NCBI GenBank assembly: GCA_030748955.1
Contig: JASMKZ010000005.1
Span: forward strand, 1-53,226
Length of the DNA: 53,226 nucleotides
Direction of reading: 5' to 3'
Source of the DNA: Fidelibacterota bacterium
GTDB lineage: Bacteria > Fidelibacterota > Marinisomatia > SCGC-AAA003-L08 > D37C17
A program made the translations under genes and the position numbers. Position 1 is the first letter of the stretch. Each line of letters opens with the position of its first letter. The notes under the pieces were generated by a model. That model worked only from the letters and a program-made list of their open reading frames with translations, was not told the DNA's origin and made no database searches. This document shows positions 1-8,078 of this stretch, in pieces.

Positions 1-458
1 ATTATAACAAATAATCCATCATCGATTATAAGAGATGCTATTTCAGTATTTAAAAATGAAATAGTTGGTTTTCCATTATATTCTATTCCATCTAATTGAG
101 AACTTTGAAAATTAAAATACATTGATGTTATAATAACTTCTGAAAATGCAATTGCACCAAAAGCAATTCGAGATAAATCTGGATCAATATAAATTTCTTT
201 TGCAGAGAATATGATAGTACTGTCTTTAGAATAATCCACTTTGTTCACCCTAAATCCAGTTGCAAAATTGCCATTTATAGATCCGATATTCAATTCTCCA
301 TCTATTGAATTGGACAATTTATTCTTAATAATTAATTCAATATCATCAATAAAATATTCTGGTCTAAATAGAAAAATGAATACCATTATTCCCGCAAAGG
401 ATATAAATAGTAGAAGTAACCGCAAAAACCAATTGCCAACAGTGTTGAACTTTCTCAT
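1..458 (-). CDS. TamB/AsmA-like envelope protein, N-terminal part (cut by window edge)
   Basis: The reading frame is open from an ATG at 458 to the left edge, giving 152 residues without a stop. It starts with a short basic stretch (MRKFNTVGNW) followed by one hydrophobic segment at about residues 11-32, which fits an uncleaved signal anchor. Then comes a beta-rich, low-complexity stretch with phrases such as GELNIGSINGNF. That pattern resembles the start of TamB/AsmA-type proteins, which are anchored in the inner membrane and span the periplasm in lipid or outer-membrane-protein transport. It follows the YqaA/DedA-like gene by 65 nt on the same strand. The C-terminal domain that would settle the family lies outside the window, so the family name is inference. 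Confidence 0.5.
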   Translation of the reverse strand, partial: MRKFNTVGNWFLRLLLLFISFAGIMVFIFLFRPEYFIDDIELIIKNKLSNSIDGELNIGSINGNFATGFRVNKVDYSKDSTIIFSAKEIYIDPDLSRIAFGAIAFSEVIITSMYFNFQSSQLDGIEYNGKPTISFLNTEIASLIIDDGLFVI

Positions 459-523
459 GCGTGTTTGACAATTTTCAAGTGATAATGTTTCATGTTATTA
501 ATAAACAATGATATGCTATTTCC

Positions 524-1144
524 TTATGGAACGATAATAAATTTAATTAACACGTAACTACCTATAAGTACTACAGTAAATACTATAGTAATTAGGTTGA
601 AATATTTATTAATAAAATCTTCCATTCTATTTCCATACTTTTTAATTAAAAATGCTAGAAGAAAAAAACGGGCTGATCTGCTAATTATTGAAGCTGCCAA
701 AAATAAGGGTAAGGAAATATTGAAAGCACCAGCACTAATTGTAAAAACTTTGAATGGAATAGGAGTAAACCCTGCTGTAAAAGTGATGATAAGACCATAT
801 ATGTCATATTTAGTTTTTATATCAAGAAATACAGCCTCATTAAACCCCGGTATATGATTAAAGAAAAAATGAGCGATTTCATTATATCCATCACCATTCC
901 ACCATAAGTAATAACCAATACCATAACCTCCAATCGCTCCTATAACACTTGCAATACTGCATATTAATGCAAATTTATAAGATAGTCTTCTGTGTCCTAG
1001 TGCCAAGGCTATTAAAAGTACATCTGGGGGAATAGGAAAAAAAGAAGCTTCCGAAAAAGACAATATAAATAGAGCAATAGGTCCATAGGGAGTCTTTGCC
1101 CAATGAAGGACCCAATCATATATCTTTCTCAGAAGTTTAAACAT
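524..1144 (-). CDS. YqaA/DedA-like (VTT domain) membrane protein
   Basis: This 206-residue integral membrane protein starts with ATG at 1144. The N-terminal signature SFSEASFFPIPPDVLL (about residues 29-44) and the later FTAGFTPIPFKVFTI segment (about 124-138) are the paired re-entrant-type motifs with conserved prolines of the SNARE-associated/VTT (DedA) superfamily, closest in layout to YqaA. About four to five further hydrophobic segments are visible. Family members are linked to lipid carrier or phospholipid translocation across the inner membrane, but the substrate here cannot be read from sequence. It sits between a GT2 glycosyltransferase upstream and a TamB/AsmA-like gene downstream, which suggests an envelope-lipid context. 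The family call is firm; the transported molecule is unknown. Confidence 0.85.
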   Translation of the reverse strand: MFKLLRKIYDWVLHWAKTPYGPIALFILSFSEASFFPIPPDVLLIALALGHRRLSYKFALICSIASVIGAIGGYGIGYYLWWNGDGYNEIAHFFFNHIPGFNEAVFLDIKTKYDIYGLIITFTAGFTPIPFKVFTISAGAFNISLPLFLAASIISRSARFFLLAFLIKKYGNRMEDFINKYFNLITIVFTVVLIGSYVLIKFIIVP

Positions 1145-1200
1145 AATATTTCAACATATATTTGACAGATATTAGTGTACTATTTAGCGCAATATTAGGG

Positions 1201-1854
1201 TTAATATTTTATTATACTTCTTAAAATTAAACGAATAAACTTTAAGGTGTCAATGATATTATTAATTGAACTTTTTTCATTTCCGTAAATTGTTGGTATA
1301 CCTACTTGATGATAGGAACATTTTTTTCTCAATAATTTTATTAATATTTCAGACTCAAATTGAAATCCGGTTTCAATAAATATTTCTGAGCAAATCTCAT
1401 TTAATTTGTATCTCCTGTATCCACATTGAGAATCTTGAATCTTTTCACCACTTAATAAGGAAATAATCAAAGAAGTTAACTTATTTGATATTCTCCTATG
1501 GTATGGCATATCTTTTTCAAATTTTCTAGCCCCTAAAACAAGACTAATATCTTCATTTACCTCTAAAAACATTTTTATTAATTTCGGATCATGCTGTGAA
1601 TCTGAATCTAATGTAACAGCATGAGTAAAACCATTCTCTTGAGCATAGTTAAAAGCCTTAAGGAGAGAAAAACCCTTGCCTTGATTTTGCTTATTGCGCA
1701 ATATAATAATTTCAGGATTATTAATAACAATTTCAGGGAAAGACCCGTCATCTATAATGATTATAGTCAATTTGGATATTGTAGAAATAGTTTTTAATAG
1801 TGACAAAAATGAATCGGGAGGATTAAATGCGGGAATGATGATAGCAATATTCAT
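1201..1854 (-). CDS. GT2 family glycosyltransferase (DPM/DPG-synthase-like)
   Basis: This is a 217-residue GT-A-fold glycosyltransferase. It has the N-terminal nucleotide-binding strand IAIIIPAFN, DDGS at 35-38, and the metal-binding DSDSQHD at 83-89, followed by QCGYRRY in the acceptor half. This arrangement is typical of dolichyl/undecaprenyl-phosphate sugar synthases and related small GT2 enzymes that transfer a sugar from a nucleotide donor to a lipid carrier. No C-terminal membrane segment is evident. I chose the ATG at 1854 because the conserved fold begins directly there; an in-frame TTG at 1869 would add five residues. The next gene downstream is the YqaA/DedA-like protein, and tRNA-Pro plus its terminator lie just upstream. 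Donor sugar and acceptor are unknown. Confidence 0.82.
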   Translation of the reverse strand: MNIAIIIPAFNPPDSFLSLLKTISTISKLTIIIIDDGSFPEIVINNPEIIILRNKQNQGKGFSLLKAFNYAQENGFTHAVTLDSDSQHDPKLIKMFLEVNEDISLVLGARKFEKDMPYHRRISNKLTSLIISLLSGEKIQDSQCGYRRYKLNEICSEIFIETGFQFESEILIKLLRKKCSYHQVGIPTIYGNEKSSINNIIDTLKFIRLILRSIIKY

Positions 1855-1905
1855 TATCTTGTTTAGCAATATTCTGAAAGAGTTTTATTATATCAATATA
1901 ACTGT

Positions 1906-1940
1906 AAAAAAAACTCTATTTCATTTAGGAAATAGAGTTT
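1906..1940 (-). terminator. Rho-independent terminator after tRNA-Pro
   Basis: A perfect 12-bp inverted repeat (1911-1922 with 1929-1940) around a 6-nt loop is followed, on the minus strand, by a run of T (1906-1910 are A on the plus strand). It lies 13 nt beyond the 3' end of tRNA-Pro and upstream of the GT2 gene, so it should end the MerR/tRNA-Pro transcript. Confidence 0.78.
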
Positions 1941-1952
1941 TAGCATATTATG

Positions 1953-2026
1953 TCGGAACGAGAGGATTTGAACCTCCGGCCCCTTGACCCCCAGTCAAGT
2001 GCGCTACCGAGCTGCGCCACGTCCCG
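1953..2026 (-). tRNA. tRNA-Pro (anticodon GGG)
   Basis: A 74-nt cloverleaf reads on the minus strand. The acceptor stem CGGGACG pairs with CGTTCCG (one G-U pair), the anticodon stem CTTGA/TCAAG encloses the loop CTGGGGG with anticodon GGG, and the T arm carries GGTTCAAATCC. The discriminator is A. The 3' CCA is not encoded (ACA follows). It lies 81 nt downstream of the MerR-family gene and just before a strong terminator. Confidence 0.93.
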
Positions 2027-2107
2027 ATTTATTAATTATTGAATTATTGGCTAGGTGAAAATAAAGTTTTTAAGAGCTCAAAGGGCAGCATTAATTAAGA
2101 ATTAATA

Positions 2108-2485
2108 TTAATCCTTAAATTGTTCAACGAGCTTAATTAGATCATCCAAACCGTGTTTTAAATCCTTCAATGTTTGAATATCTATAGAATTGCTCAATTT
2201 TACAATTTTCATTTTCTCCACGATCTGGCTTTGTTTTTCAGATGGTTGTTTTAAATGCTGCTGTGCACCTTTTATAGTAAATTTACGATCATATAATAAT
2301 GACTTAATTTCCATAATAGTGTCAACATCATGAGAGCGATAAATTCTGTTTCCAGCTCTATTTTTTCCTGGCTTTAATTGAGTAAATTCTGTTTCCCAAT
2401 ATCTGAGCACATATTGTTTTAAGCCGGTAATTTCACTCACTTCACTGATTGAGTAGTATAATTTTTTTATATCTCTTGCTTCCAT
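2108..2485 (-). CDS. MerR-family transcriptional regulator
   Basis: This 125-residue protein has an N-terminal winged-helix DNA-binding domain of the MerR/HTH_17 type. The core is YYSISEVSEITGLKQYVLRYW at about residues 10-30, then the wing with GNRIYR, and the second helical pair around DRKFTIKGAQQHL. After about residue 75 only a short helical, probably dimerising tail follows. There is no effector-binding domain and no cysteine metal site. Such short 'MerR-like' proteins are common single genes in FCB bacteria and their targets are mostly unknown. The start is ATG at 2485. A promoter should lie in the 279-nt AT-rich gap upstream, where three short direct repeats (2718-2748) are also found. 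Confidence 0.85.
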   Translation of the reverse strand: MEARDIKKLYYSISEVSEITGLKQYVLRYWETEFTQLKPGKNRAGNRIYRSHDVDTIMEIKSLLYDRKFTIKGAQQHLKQPSEKQSQIVEKMKIVKLSNSIDIQTLKDLKHGLDDLIKLVEQFKD

Positions 2486-2717
2486 AATATTTAATATATT
2501 TTATGATTAAAGTAGTGCTTTAAGTTAATTATTTAAAAGTATTTAATCAAAGTATTTATTTCAATCTTATATATACATAGAAAGAACTTATTCATCACTT
2601 TCTCATCTTAAGATATAATTAAATAAGAATATTATAATACAGCAAAAATAAATCTGTTATGGTAATGTTGAATAAATGATGATATTATCAAGAGGCATAT
2701 TAGTAATTGATAACATT

Positions 2718-2748
2718 ACTTAATGTATTACTTTAATGACTTAATGTA
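2718..2748. repeat. Three short direct repeats in the MerR/aminotransferase gap
   Basis: ACTTAATGTA occurs at 2718-2727 and again at 2739-2748, with a near copy, ACTTTAATGA, at 2730-2739 between them. The spacing of about one and two helical turns could suit a protein-binding site. The surroundings are very AT-rich, so chance is a real alternative. The rest of the 2486-2764 gap shows no gene, clear promoter or strong hairpin to me. Confidence 0.35.
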
Positions 2749-2764
2749 TAGGTGATATTTATCT

Positions 2765-3973
2765 TCAAACCGTTAGAAACCTGCTAATACGATCAAAGGC
2801 TTCATTTAGAATTTTAGGTGAAGGTAGAAAAACAATTCTAAAATGTCCCTGTCCATATTTATGTGAAAATCCAGAACCGTGAACTAATAGTAAATGTTCT
2901 TCTTTAAGTAATTTTAAAACAAATCCTTTATCATTAGATTTCCATTGTTCATCAGTTATACGAATAAACATATAAAAAGCGCCCTCCGGCTTTGTAACTT
3001 TTAACCCGTCGATAGATTGAACACGCTTAATACAAATATCCCGTTGTTCTAGTAGCTTATTTGTATAATCATTCATCCAGTCTTTATTGCTTTGAAGTCC
3101 TGCTAAATATCCCAATTGTGCAGGGGTTGATGCACAAAGCCTTGAACGTAGGAGTCTTTCAGCGCCATCTCTTACTAATGATAATTTCTTTTCAGGGTCA
3201 TGCCAGGCCATATAACCTACTCTCCATCCTGGTGCATAGTAAACTTTTGAAACTCCGTTTAAAGTAATAACAGGAACATCATCTGATAAAGATGCTGTAG
3301 AATAGTGATTTCCTTTAAAATTAATTTTATCATATATCTCATCACTAATGACAGCACAATGTGGCCATTTACCAGCAATATCAATTATTTTTTTCAGATG
3401 ATTTTTATCTGCAATACCCCCTGTTGGATTATTTGGATTTATAACAACAATCAAACGTACCTTATCGTCCATTTTTGATTCTAGGTCTTCTAAGTCAATA
3501 GACCAGCCATTTTCTTCATTTAGGCTGTACTCAACCGTCTGTCCTTCAAATAATTGCGGATATGCCATATAGGGAGGATAATGTGGGCCTGGTGCAAGAA
3601 CTTTATCATCTTGCTGTAAGAATGCTGCAAAAATAATCTGAAGAGCTTCTGTTACACCATGGCAGACATATACATCATCAGATTTACAATCCCATCCACC
3701 ATTTATTTTTTGAGACTCGTCATATGCAATAGCCTCTCTTAATTCAGGCAAACCGTATGAAGGGGAGTATCCATTCTGTTGCCCTTTCAGACCTTTATAA
3801 AATGCCTCTATCATATGGTTCGGAGTTGGGAAGCCATGATATGCAAGGGGGTCACCTATATTGAGTTTAAGGATTTTTTTTCCTTGTTTCTCTAATTCTC
3901 TTGCAGGTACTACAACATCTCTAATAGCATATTCAATATTAGTTGCTCGTCTTGAAGCAGGGAATTTATCCAT
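2765..3973 (-). CDS. Class I/II aminotransferase, alanine aminotransferase-like
   Basis: This 402-residue PLP-dependent fold-type I aminotransferase carries NPNNPTG at 179-185, SDEIYD at 210-215 (Asp and Tyr that contact the cofactor) and the Schiff-base lysine K243 in GVSKVYYAPGWRVGY. The YAPGWR(V/I)G form after the lysine and the N-terminal LNIGDP motif match the AlaA/AlaT-type glutamate-pyruvate transaminases, so alanine synthesis from pyruvate and glutamate is the likely reaction. Substrate choice within this family cannot be proven from motifs alone. The start is ATG at 3973. The gene is separated from pnp by a terminator and from the MerR gene by 279 nt, so it is probably transcribed alone. 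Confidence 0.85.
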   Translation of the reverse strand: MDKFPASRRATNIEYAIRDVVVPARELEKQGKKILKLNIGDPLAYHGFPTPNHMIEAFYKGLKGQQNGYSPSYGLPELREAIAYDESQKINGGWDCKSDDVYVCHGVTEALQIIFAAFLQQDDKVLAPGPHYPPYMAYPQLFEGQTVEYSLNEENGWSIDLEDLESKMDDKVRLIVVINPNNPTGGIADKNHLKKIIDIAGKWPHCAVISDEIYDKINFKGNHYSTASLSDDVPVITLNGVSKVYYAPGWRVGYMAWHDPEKKLSLVRDGAERLLRSRLCASTPAQLGYLAGLQSNKDWMNDYTNKLLEQRDICIKRVQSIDGLKVTKPEGAFYMFIRITDEQWKSNDKGFVLKLLKEEHLLLVHGSGFSHKYGQGHFRIVFLPSPKILNEAFDRISRFLTV

Positions 3974-4002
3974 AATATTTAATGCATAATTGTTTCGGTA
4001 AA

Positions 4003-4039
4003 TAAAAAAGCAGCTGACACATTTTCAGTGAAGCCACTT
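4003..4039 (-). terminator. Probable terminator of the nusA-pnp operon
   Basis: On the minus strand, 42 nt past the pnp stop, an imperfect stem (4028-4039 with 4008-4020, containing wobble pairs and a small internal mismatch) around an A-rich loop is followed by six T and then ATTT. The position and T-run fit intrinsic termination; the imperfect stem lowers confidence. Confidence 0.6.
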
Positions 4040-4080
4040 CTTTATTATTAATTTCATCTTAGAAAGCTAAGTATTTACTC

Positions 4081-6204
4081 TTAGCCCTTCTGAAATTTTG
4101 TCTTCTTTTCAGGAGGAGAATAATTATCAGGCTTTTCCATCAAGGCTTTCATACTAAAGTCCAAACGTTTAAGATCATCAATCTTGATAAGTTTAACCTT
4201 TACTTTATCACCAATTTTAACAACATCGTCAACTTTTTTAACATGCTCCCAATTGAGTGCTGAAATATGCACTAAACCTTCTTTTCCCGGTGCAATTTTA
4301 ACAAATGCTCCAAAGTCCATAATACGCACAACTTCAGCATCATATACTTCGCCTGGTACAGGAACCAAATTATAGGAATCTAATAAACGTACAACGATGT
4401 CTATAGAATCTTGATCTTGACCCATAACAACACACATGCCATCATCTTCAACACTAATTTCACATTCATACTCAGCGCTAATGGCTTTAATGTTCTTGCC
4501 TCCAGGCCCAATGAAATCTCCAATTCTATCTACAGGAATAGATGATTGACCTATTTTAGGAGCGTGAATAGAAAGACAACTCCGATGTGTTTCAAGCGCT
4601 TCTTTCATTACATCTAAAATATGGATGCGGCCTTCTTTAGCTTGTTGTAATGCTTCCCGCATTAAATCAATAGGCAATCCATCAATTTTAAGATCCATTT
4701 GGATAGCTGTAATTCCATCTCGAGATCCGGCAACTTTAAAATCCATATCACCTAAATGATCTTCTGTGCCAAGAATATCTGTTAATATAGCATAATTATC
4801 TTCATCTTCCATTATCAAACCCATTGCAACACCTGCAATAGGCGCTTTTACTGGCACCCCAGCATCCATTAATCCTAAAGAAGAGCCACATACTGTAGCC
4901 ATTGACGATGAACCATTTGATTCAAGAATTTCTGATACCAAACGAATAGTATAAGGAAAATCTTCAAAATCCGGAAGAGATGGTTTTATAGCTCTCTCAG
5001 CGAGATTGCCATGTCCAATTTCTCTACGACTTACGCTGAATTTAGGTCGAGCTTCACCAACACTATATGGCGGAAAATTATAATGAAGCATATGTTTTTT
5101 GTAGCCTAATCCCTCAATATTATCCAGCATTTGCTCATCTCGTTTTGATCCAAGTGTAGCAACAACCAATGACTGAGTTTCTCCTCGAGTAAAGAGAGAA
5201 GATCCATGCGTTCTGGGCAATACAGAAGTTTCAATTGTGATATCTCGAACTGTTTTGTAATCTCTACCATCTGCACGCGTACCACCTAAAGTCATTTTAC
5301 GTAAATCTAAGCTAATTTTATCATCAATATATCCCTTAATCGCCGATTCATCTTCTGGAAATTCTTCAGACATTGTATCAACTATTGATTGTTTAAAATT
5401 GCGTATACCATCATAACGTTCAGCTTTTTCTCTAGGTGAATTTAAATCGCTTATTTTTCCTTCAATCAATTTATCAATGGCATCATTAAGCTCTTGGTTT
5501 ACTTCAATTTCTGGTATTTCACGTTTAGTTTTACCACATTCAGCCACTAATTCTTCCTGCAATTTAACAATATCTTTAATGGCTTCATGACCATATTGAA
5601 TTACTGTCAAGAAATCATCTTCACTAATGAAATTCGCTTCACCCTCAACCATAACAACAGAATCTTTAGTACCTGAAATTATAATTGATAAATCACTTTC
5701 TTCCATTACTGAATTTGTCGGATTAATAATCAACTCACCATTGATTCGTCCTACTTTTACAGAAGCTACCGGCCCATCCCATGGAATATCCGAAATAGCC
5801 AAAGATGCAGAAGCGCCGATTGTACCCAATATATCTCCGTTATTTTCACCATCAAAGGATAGCACGCTAATAAAAACCTGAGTCTCATTATAAAACCCTT
5901 TTGGAAATAAGGGCCTTAAAGGCCTATCTGTCAGCCTACACCCAATAATTTCCTTTTCTGATGGTCTTGCTTCACGTTTAAAAAATCCTCCTGGTATTTT
6001 ACCAGATGCATAAAACTTTTCTCTATAATCAATTGTAAGGGGAAAAAATCCTCTATTAGGTTCAATTCCCTGATTAGCTGTACTTGCAACAAGCACAACC
6101 GTCTCACCATAAGTTACCAATACTGAACCGCTGGCCTGTTTAGCCATTCGTCCTGTTTCAATGGTAAGTGTCTGTCCTGATATTTCTATACTTTTCTTTA
6201 TCAT
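4081..6204 (-). CDS. pnp: Polyribonucleotide nucleotidyltransferase (PNPase)
   Basis: This 707-residue protein is the phosphorolytic 3'-5' exoribonuclease of RNA decay. It has two RNase PH-like domains. The second holds the active-site block DHLGDMDFKVAG with the catalytic aspartates and lysine. These are followed by a KH domain with GPGG (in DFIGPGGKNIK) and a C-terminal S1 domain starting near YDAEVVRIMDFGAFV. The length is normal for the family. The ATG at 6204 lies 12 nt after the rpsO stop and is preceded by AAAGGAA. The rpsO-pnp order is conserved across many bacteria. The C-terminus is short and basic (KKTKFQKG), with no acidic RNase E-binding tail visible. Confidence 0.98.
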   Translation of the reverse strand: MIKKSIEISGQTLTIETGRMAKQASGSVLVTYGETVVLVASTANQGIEPNRGFFPLTIDYREKFYASGKIPGGFFKREARPSEKEIIGCRLTDRPLRPLFPKGFYNETQVFISVLSFDGENNGDILGTIGASASLAISDIPWDGPVASVKVGRINGELIINPTNSVMEESDLSIIISGTKDSVVMVEGEANFISEDDFLTVIQYGHEAIKDIVKLQEELVAECGKTKREIPEIEVNQELNDAIDKLIEGKISDLNSPREKAERYDGIRNFKQSIVDTMSEEFPEDESAIKGYIDDKISLDLRKMTLGGTRADGRDYKTVRDITIETSVLPRTHGSSLFTRGETQSLVVATLGSKRDEQMLDNIEGLGYKKHMLHYNFPPYSVGEARPKFSVSRREIGHGNLAERAIKPSLPDFEDFPYTIRLVSEILESNGSSSMATVCGSSLGLMDAGVPVKAPIAGVAMGLIMEDEDNYAILTDILGTEDHLGDMDFKVAGSRDGITAIQMDLKIDGLPIDLMREALQQAKEGRIHILDVMKEALETHRSCLSIHAPKIGQSSIPVDRIGDFIGPGGKNIKAISAEYECEISVEDDGMCVVMGQDQDSIDIVVRLLDSYNLVPVPGEVYDAEVVRIMDFGAFVKIAPGKEGLVHISALNWEHVKKVDDVVKIGDKVKVKLIKIDDLKRLDFSMKALMEKPDNYSPPEKKTKFQKG

Positions 6205-6216
6205 TATGTTCCTTTT

Positions 6217-6486
6217 CTATTTTCTTATATTTAATTGTTCTAAAATATTTTTATAACCATTAAGATTTGTTTTACGCAAATAGTCTAATAACCTTCTGCG
6301 TTTTGAAACTAAACTAACCAATCCGCGACGACCACTATGATCTTTTTTATTCTGTTTCAAATGGCCTGTAATATTTCTTATTCTTTCTGTAAAAATTGCA
6401 ATTTGAGTCTCTGTTGATCCAAAATCATTTTCATTTTTCCCAAATTCTTTTGTTATTTCTAGCATTTTTTCTTTTGTTACTGACAT
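6217..6486 (-). CDS. rpsO: 30S ribosomal protein S15
   Basis: This 89-residue protein is the primary 16S rRNA-binding protein S15. The hallmarks are the helix with GSTETQIAIFTERI and the rRNA-contacting block KKDHSGRRGLVSLVSKRRRLLDYL. The length is exactly that of the family. The start is ATG at 6486, with a good ribosome-binding sequence GGGAG about five nt upstream. It follows ribF by 24 nt and precedes pnp by 12 nt. In other bacteria S15 represses its own translation through a leader structure; I see no obvious long leader here. Confidence 0.98.
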   Translation of the reverse strand: MSVTKEKMLEITKEFGKNENDFGSTETQIAIFTERIRNITGHLKQNKKDHSGRRGLVSLVSKRRRLLDYLRKTNLNGYKNILEQLNIRK

Positions 6487-6510
6487 ATCACTCCCTATGT
6501 GTTTAATTAA

Positions 6511-7440
6511 CTAATCTAAAATACAAAATTGACGATCTAATTCAAGCTGTTTAACTAATTCATCTGTATTTTCATATTTCTTTTCTTTTCTTATAAAACT
6601 TTTAAAACTTAATTTTATATTTTTATTTAAAAGAGATAACGCATTTTCGGTTATTAGATGGACCTCAATTACAATTTCACCTTTTTCATATAATGTTGGA
6701 CGAACACCAATATTACACATTCCGATATATTTTTGGTTATCTACAAGCACATCAACGCAATAAGCTCCTTTTCCTGGGATCAGTTGATTTTCATTTTCCG
6801 GATTAACATTTGCAGTTGGAAATTTAATTTTATTCCCCACTCCACTACCTTTTACAATTTGTCCAGACAGTTCATAATTCCATCCTAAAAAATTATTTGC
6901 GCTATCAACATTGCATGTTTTTATAAGTTGCCTTATTTGCGTACTACTTATGGAAGTATTATTAATCTTCGACGGTTCAACCACATGTAATTTATAATTA
7001 TACTTTTCACTATGCTCAGTTAAAAATTCAGCACTACCCTCCCTTTTATTACCAAAATGATGATCATACCCAATAATTATATCTTCCGGCTTAAAATACT
7101 CAATAATATAATTATCCATAAAATATTGAGCAGTAATATTAGCAAAATCATTATCAAAGGGAACTAACCATACATAGTCTATACCATTTTGCTCTAGTAT
7201 TTCCAGCTTCTTATTAGTACTTGTAATATTAAACCATTTTTCTTGTCCACTTCCATTAACTACAGTTTTAGGATGAGGGTCAAAAGTGATTACTGCTGTT
7301 GGAATATCTTTCTTTTTGGCCACACTCTTTACTGTGTTAATGACTTCCATATGTCCAACATGCATTCCATCAAAGGAACCCATCGTCAGTGCTGAGGTAT
7401 CTAATCGAGTAATATTATTTATGTTCTTGCTGATAACCAT
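6511..7440 (-). CDS. ribF: Bifunctional riboflavin kinase/FAD synthetase
   Basis: This 309-residue cytoplasmic enzyme makes FMN from riboflavin and ATP and then FAD from FMN. The N-terminal nucleotidyltransferase domain shows GSFDGMHVGH at about 22-31 and a later SSTQIRQLI motif. The C-terminal kinase domain begins near GQIVKGSGVGNKIKFPTANV, where the PTAN motif binds the nucleotide, and continues to the acidic EVHLI block. The length is standard. Its ATG at 7440 overlaps the end of truB by 22 nt, which indicates translational coupling. The position between truB and rpsO is a well-known conserved arrangement. Confidence 0.96.
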   Translation of the reverse strand: MVISKNINNITRLDTSALTMGSFDGMHVGHMEVINTVKSVAKKKDIPTAVITFDPHPKTVVNGSGQEKWFNITSTNKKLEILEQNGIDYVWLVPFDNDFANITAQYFMDNYIIEYFKPEDIIIGYDHHFGNKREGSAEFLTEHSEKYNYKLHVVEPSKINNTSISSTQIRQLIKTCNVDSANNFLGWNYELSGQIVKGSGVGNKIKFPTANVNPENENQLIPGKGAYCVDVLVDNQKYIGMCNIGVRPTLYEKGEIVIEVHLITENALSLLNKNIKLSFKSFIRKEKKYENTDELVKQLELDRQFCILD

Positions 7441-8078
7441 TTTGGAAAGTCTTTTAATTCAACACATGAATTTTCATCAAATTCACCAATGCGGGTACGA
7501 ATCAATTTACTAAGATGCCCAACCGTATTTAGTTGAGCCGCTATATCTTTTGCTAATGAGCGAATATATGTTCCTCTTCCACAGGTGACTTTTAATGAAA
7601 TAGTATCATTGGTAAAATTGATTAGAACGATTTCATATATATTTATAGTTCTCATTTTTCGATCAATATTGATACCTTTACGGGCAGATTTATATAATGG
7701 CTGTCCATTAACCTTTAACGCTGAATACATTGGAGGCATCTGTTTAATTTTACCAGTAAATTTATTTAGCACTCCTTTAATTTTATCTTCAGTCAAATGA
7801 GGAACATTTGAAGTTTTAACTATTTTCCCAGTAGGGTCAAGAGTGTCTGTTTCAATACCCAATTGAATTTCAGCACTATATTCTTTTTCTTTATCCATAA
7901 AAGATTCCACTTTTTTAGTGTATTTACCTGCACACAACATCAATACACCTTCTGCAAATGGGTCCAAAGTTCCAGCATGCCCTACCTTAGCAGGCTTAAT
8001 TTGACCACGAATTTTCTTAACAACATCAAAAGATGTCCAATCTATGGGTTTCCAAACAGGTATTACAGCATCAATCAT
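7419..8078 (-). CDS. truB: tRNA pseudouridine-55 synthase
   Basis: TruB isomerises U55 in the T loop of tRNAs. The 219-residue protein contains the catalytic signature GHAGTLDPFAEGVL with the nucleophile D39, the KEYSAEIQLGIETDTLD strand typical of TruB, and CGRGTYIRSLAKDI near the C-terminal half of the catalytic domain. At 219 residues it lacks the C-terminal PUA-like domain of the longer proteobacterial enzymes, as is common for short FCB-type TruB. The start is ATG at 8078, overlapping the rbfA stop by 8 nt; its own stop overlaps ribF. Confidence 0.95.
   Translation of the reverse strand: MIDAVIPVWKPIDWTSFDVVKKIRGQIKPAKVGHAGTLDPFAEGVLMLCAGKYTKKVESFMDKEKEYSAEIQLGIETDTLDPTGKIVKTSNVPHLTEDKIKGVLNKFTGKIKQMPPMYSALKVNGQPLYKSARKGINIDRKMRTINIYEIVLINFTNDTISLKVTCGRGTYIRSLAKDIAAQLNTVGHLSKLIRTRIGEFDENSCVELKDFPKWLSART

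Noticed and set aside
465..486. TTGACA followed by GATAAT on the plus strand, resembling a promoter
   Set aside because: The spacing is only about 10 nt and no plus-strand gene follows, so it is unlikely to be functional.
597..857. Plus-strand open frame over the YqaA/DedA-like gene
   Set aside because: It is antisense to a well-supported membrane protein, has no recognisable domain, and no ribosome-binding site or neighbour supports it. All other plus-strand frames were dropped for the same reason.
2682..2713. Inverted repeat TTATCAA/TTGATAA in the intergenic gap
   Set aside because: The arms are 7 bp of A/T with a long loop and no T-run; too weak to call a terminator or operator.
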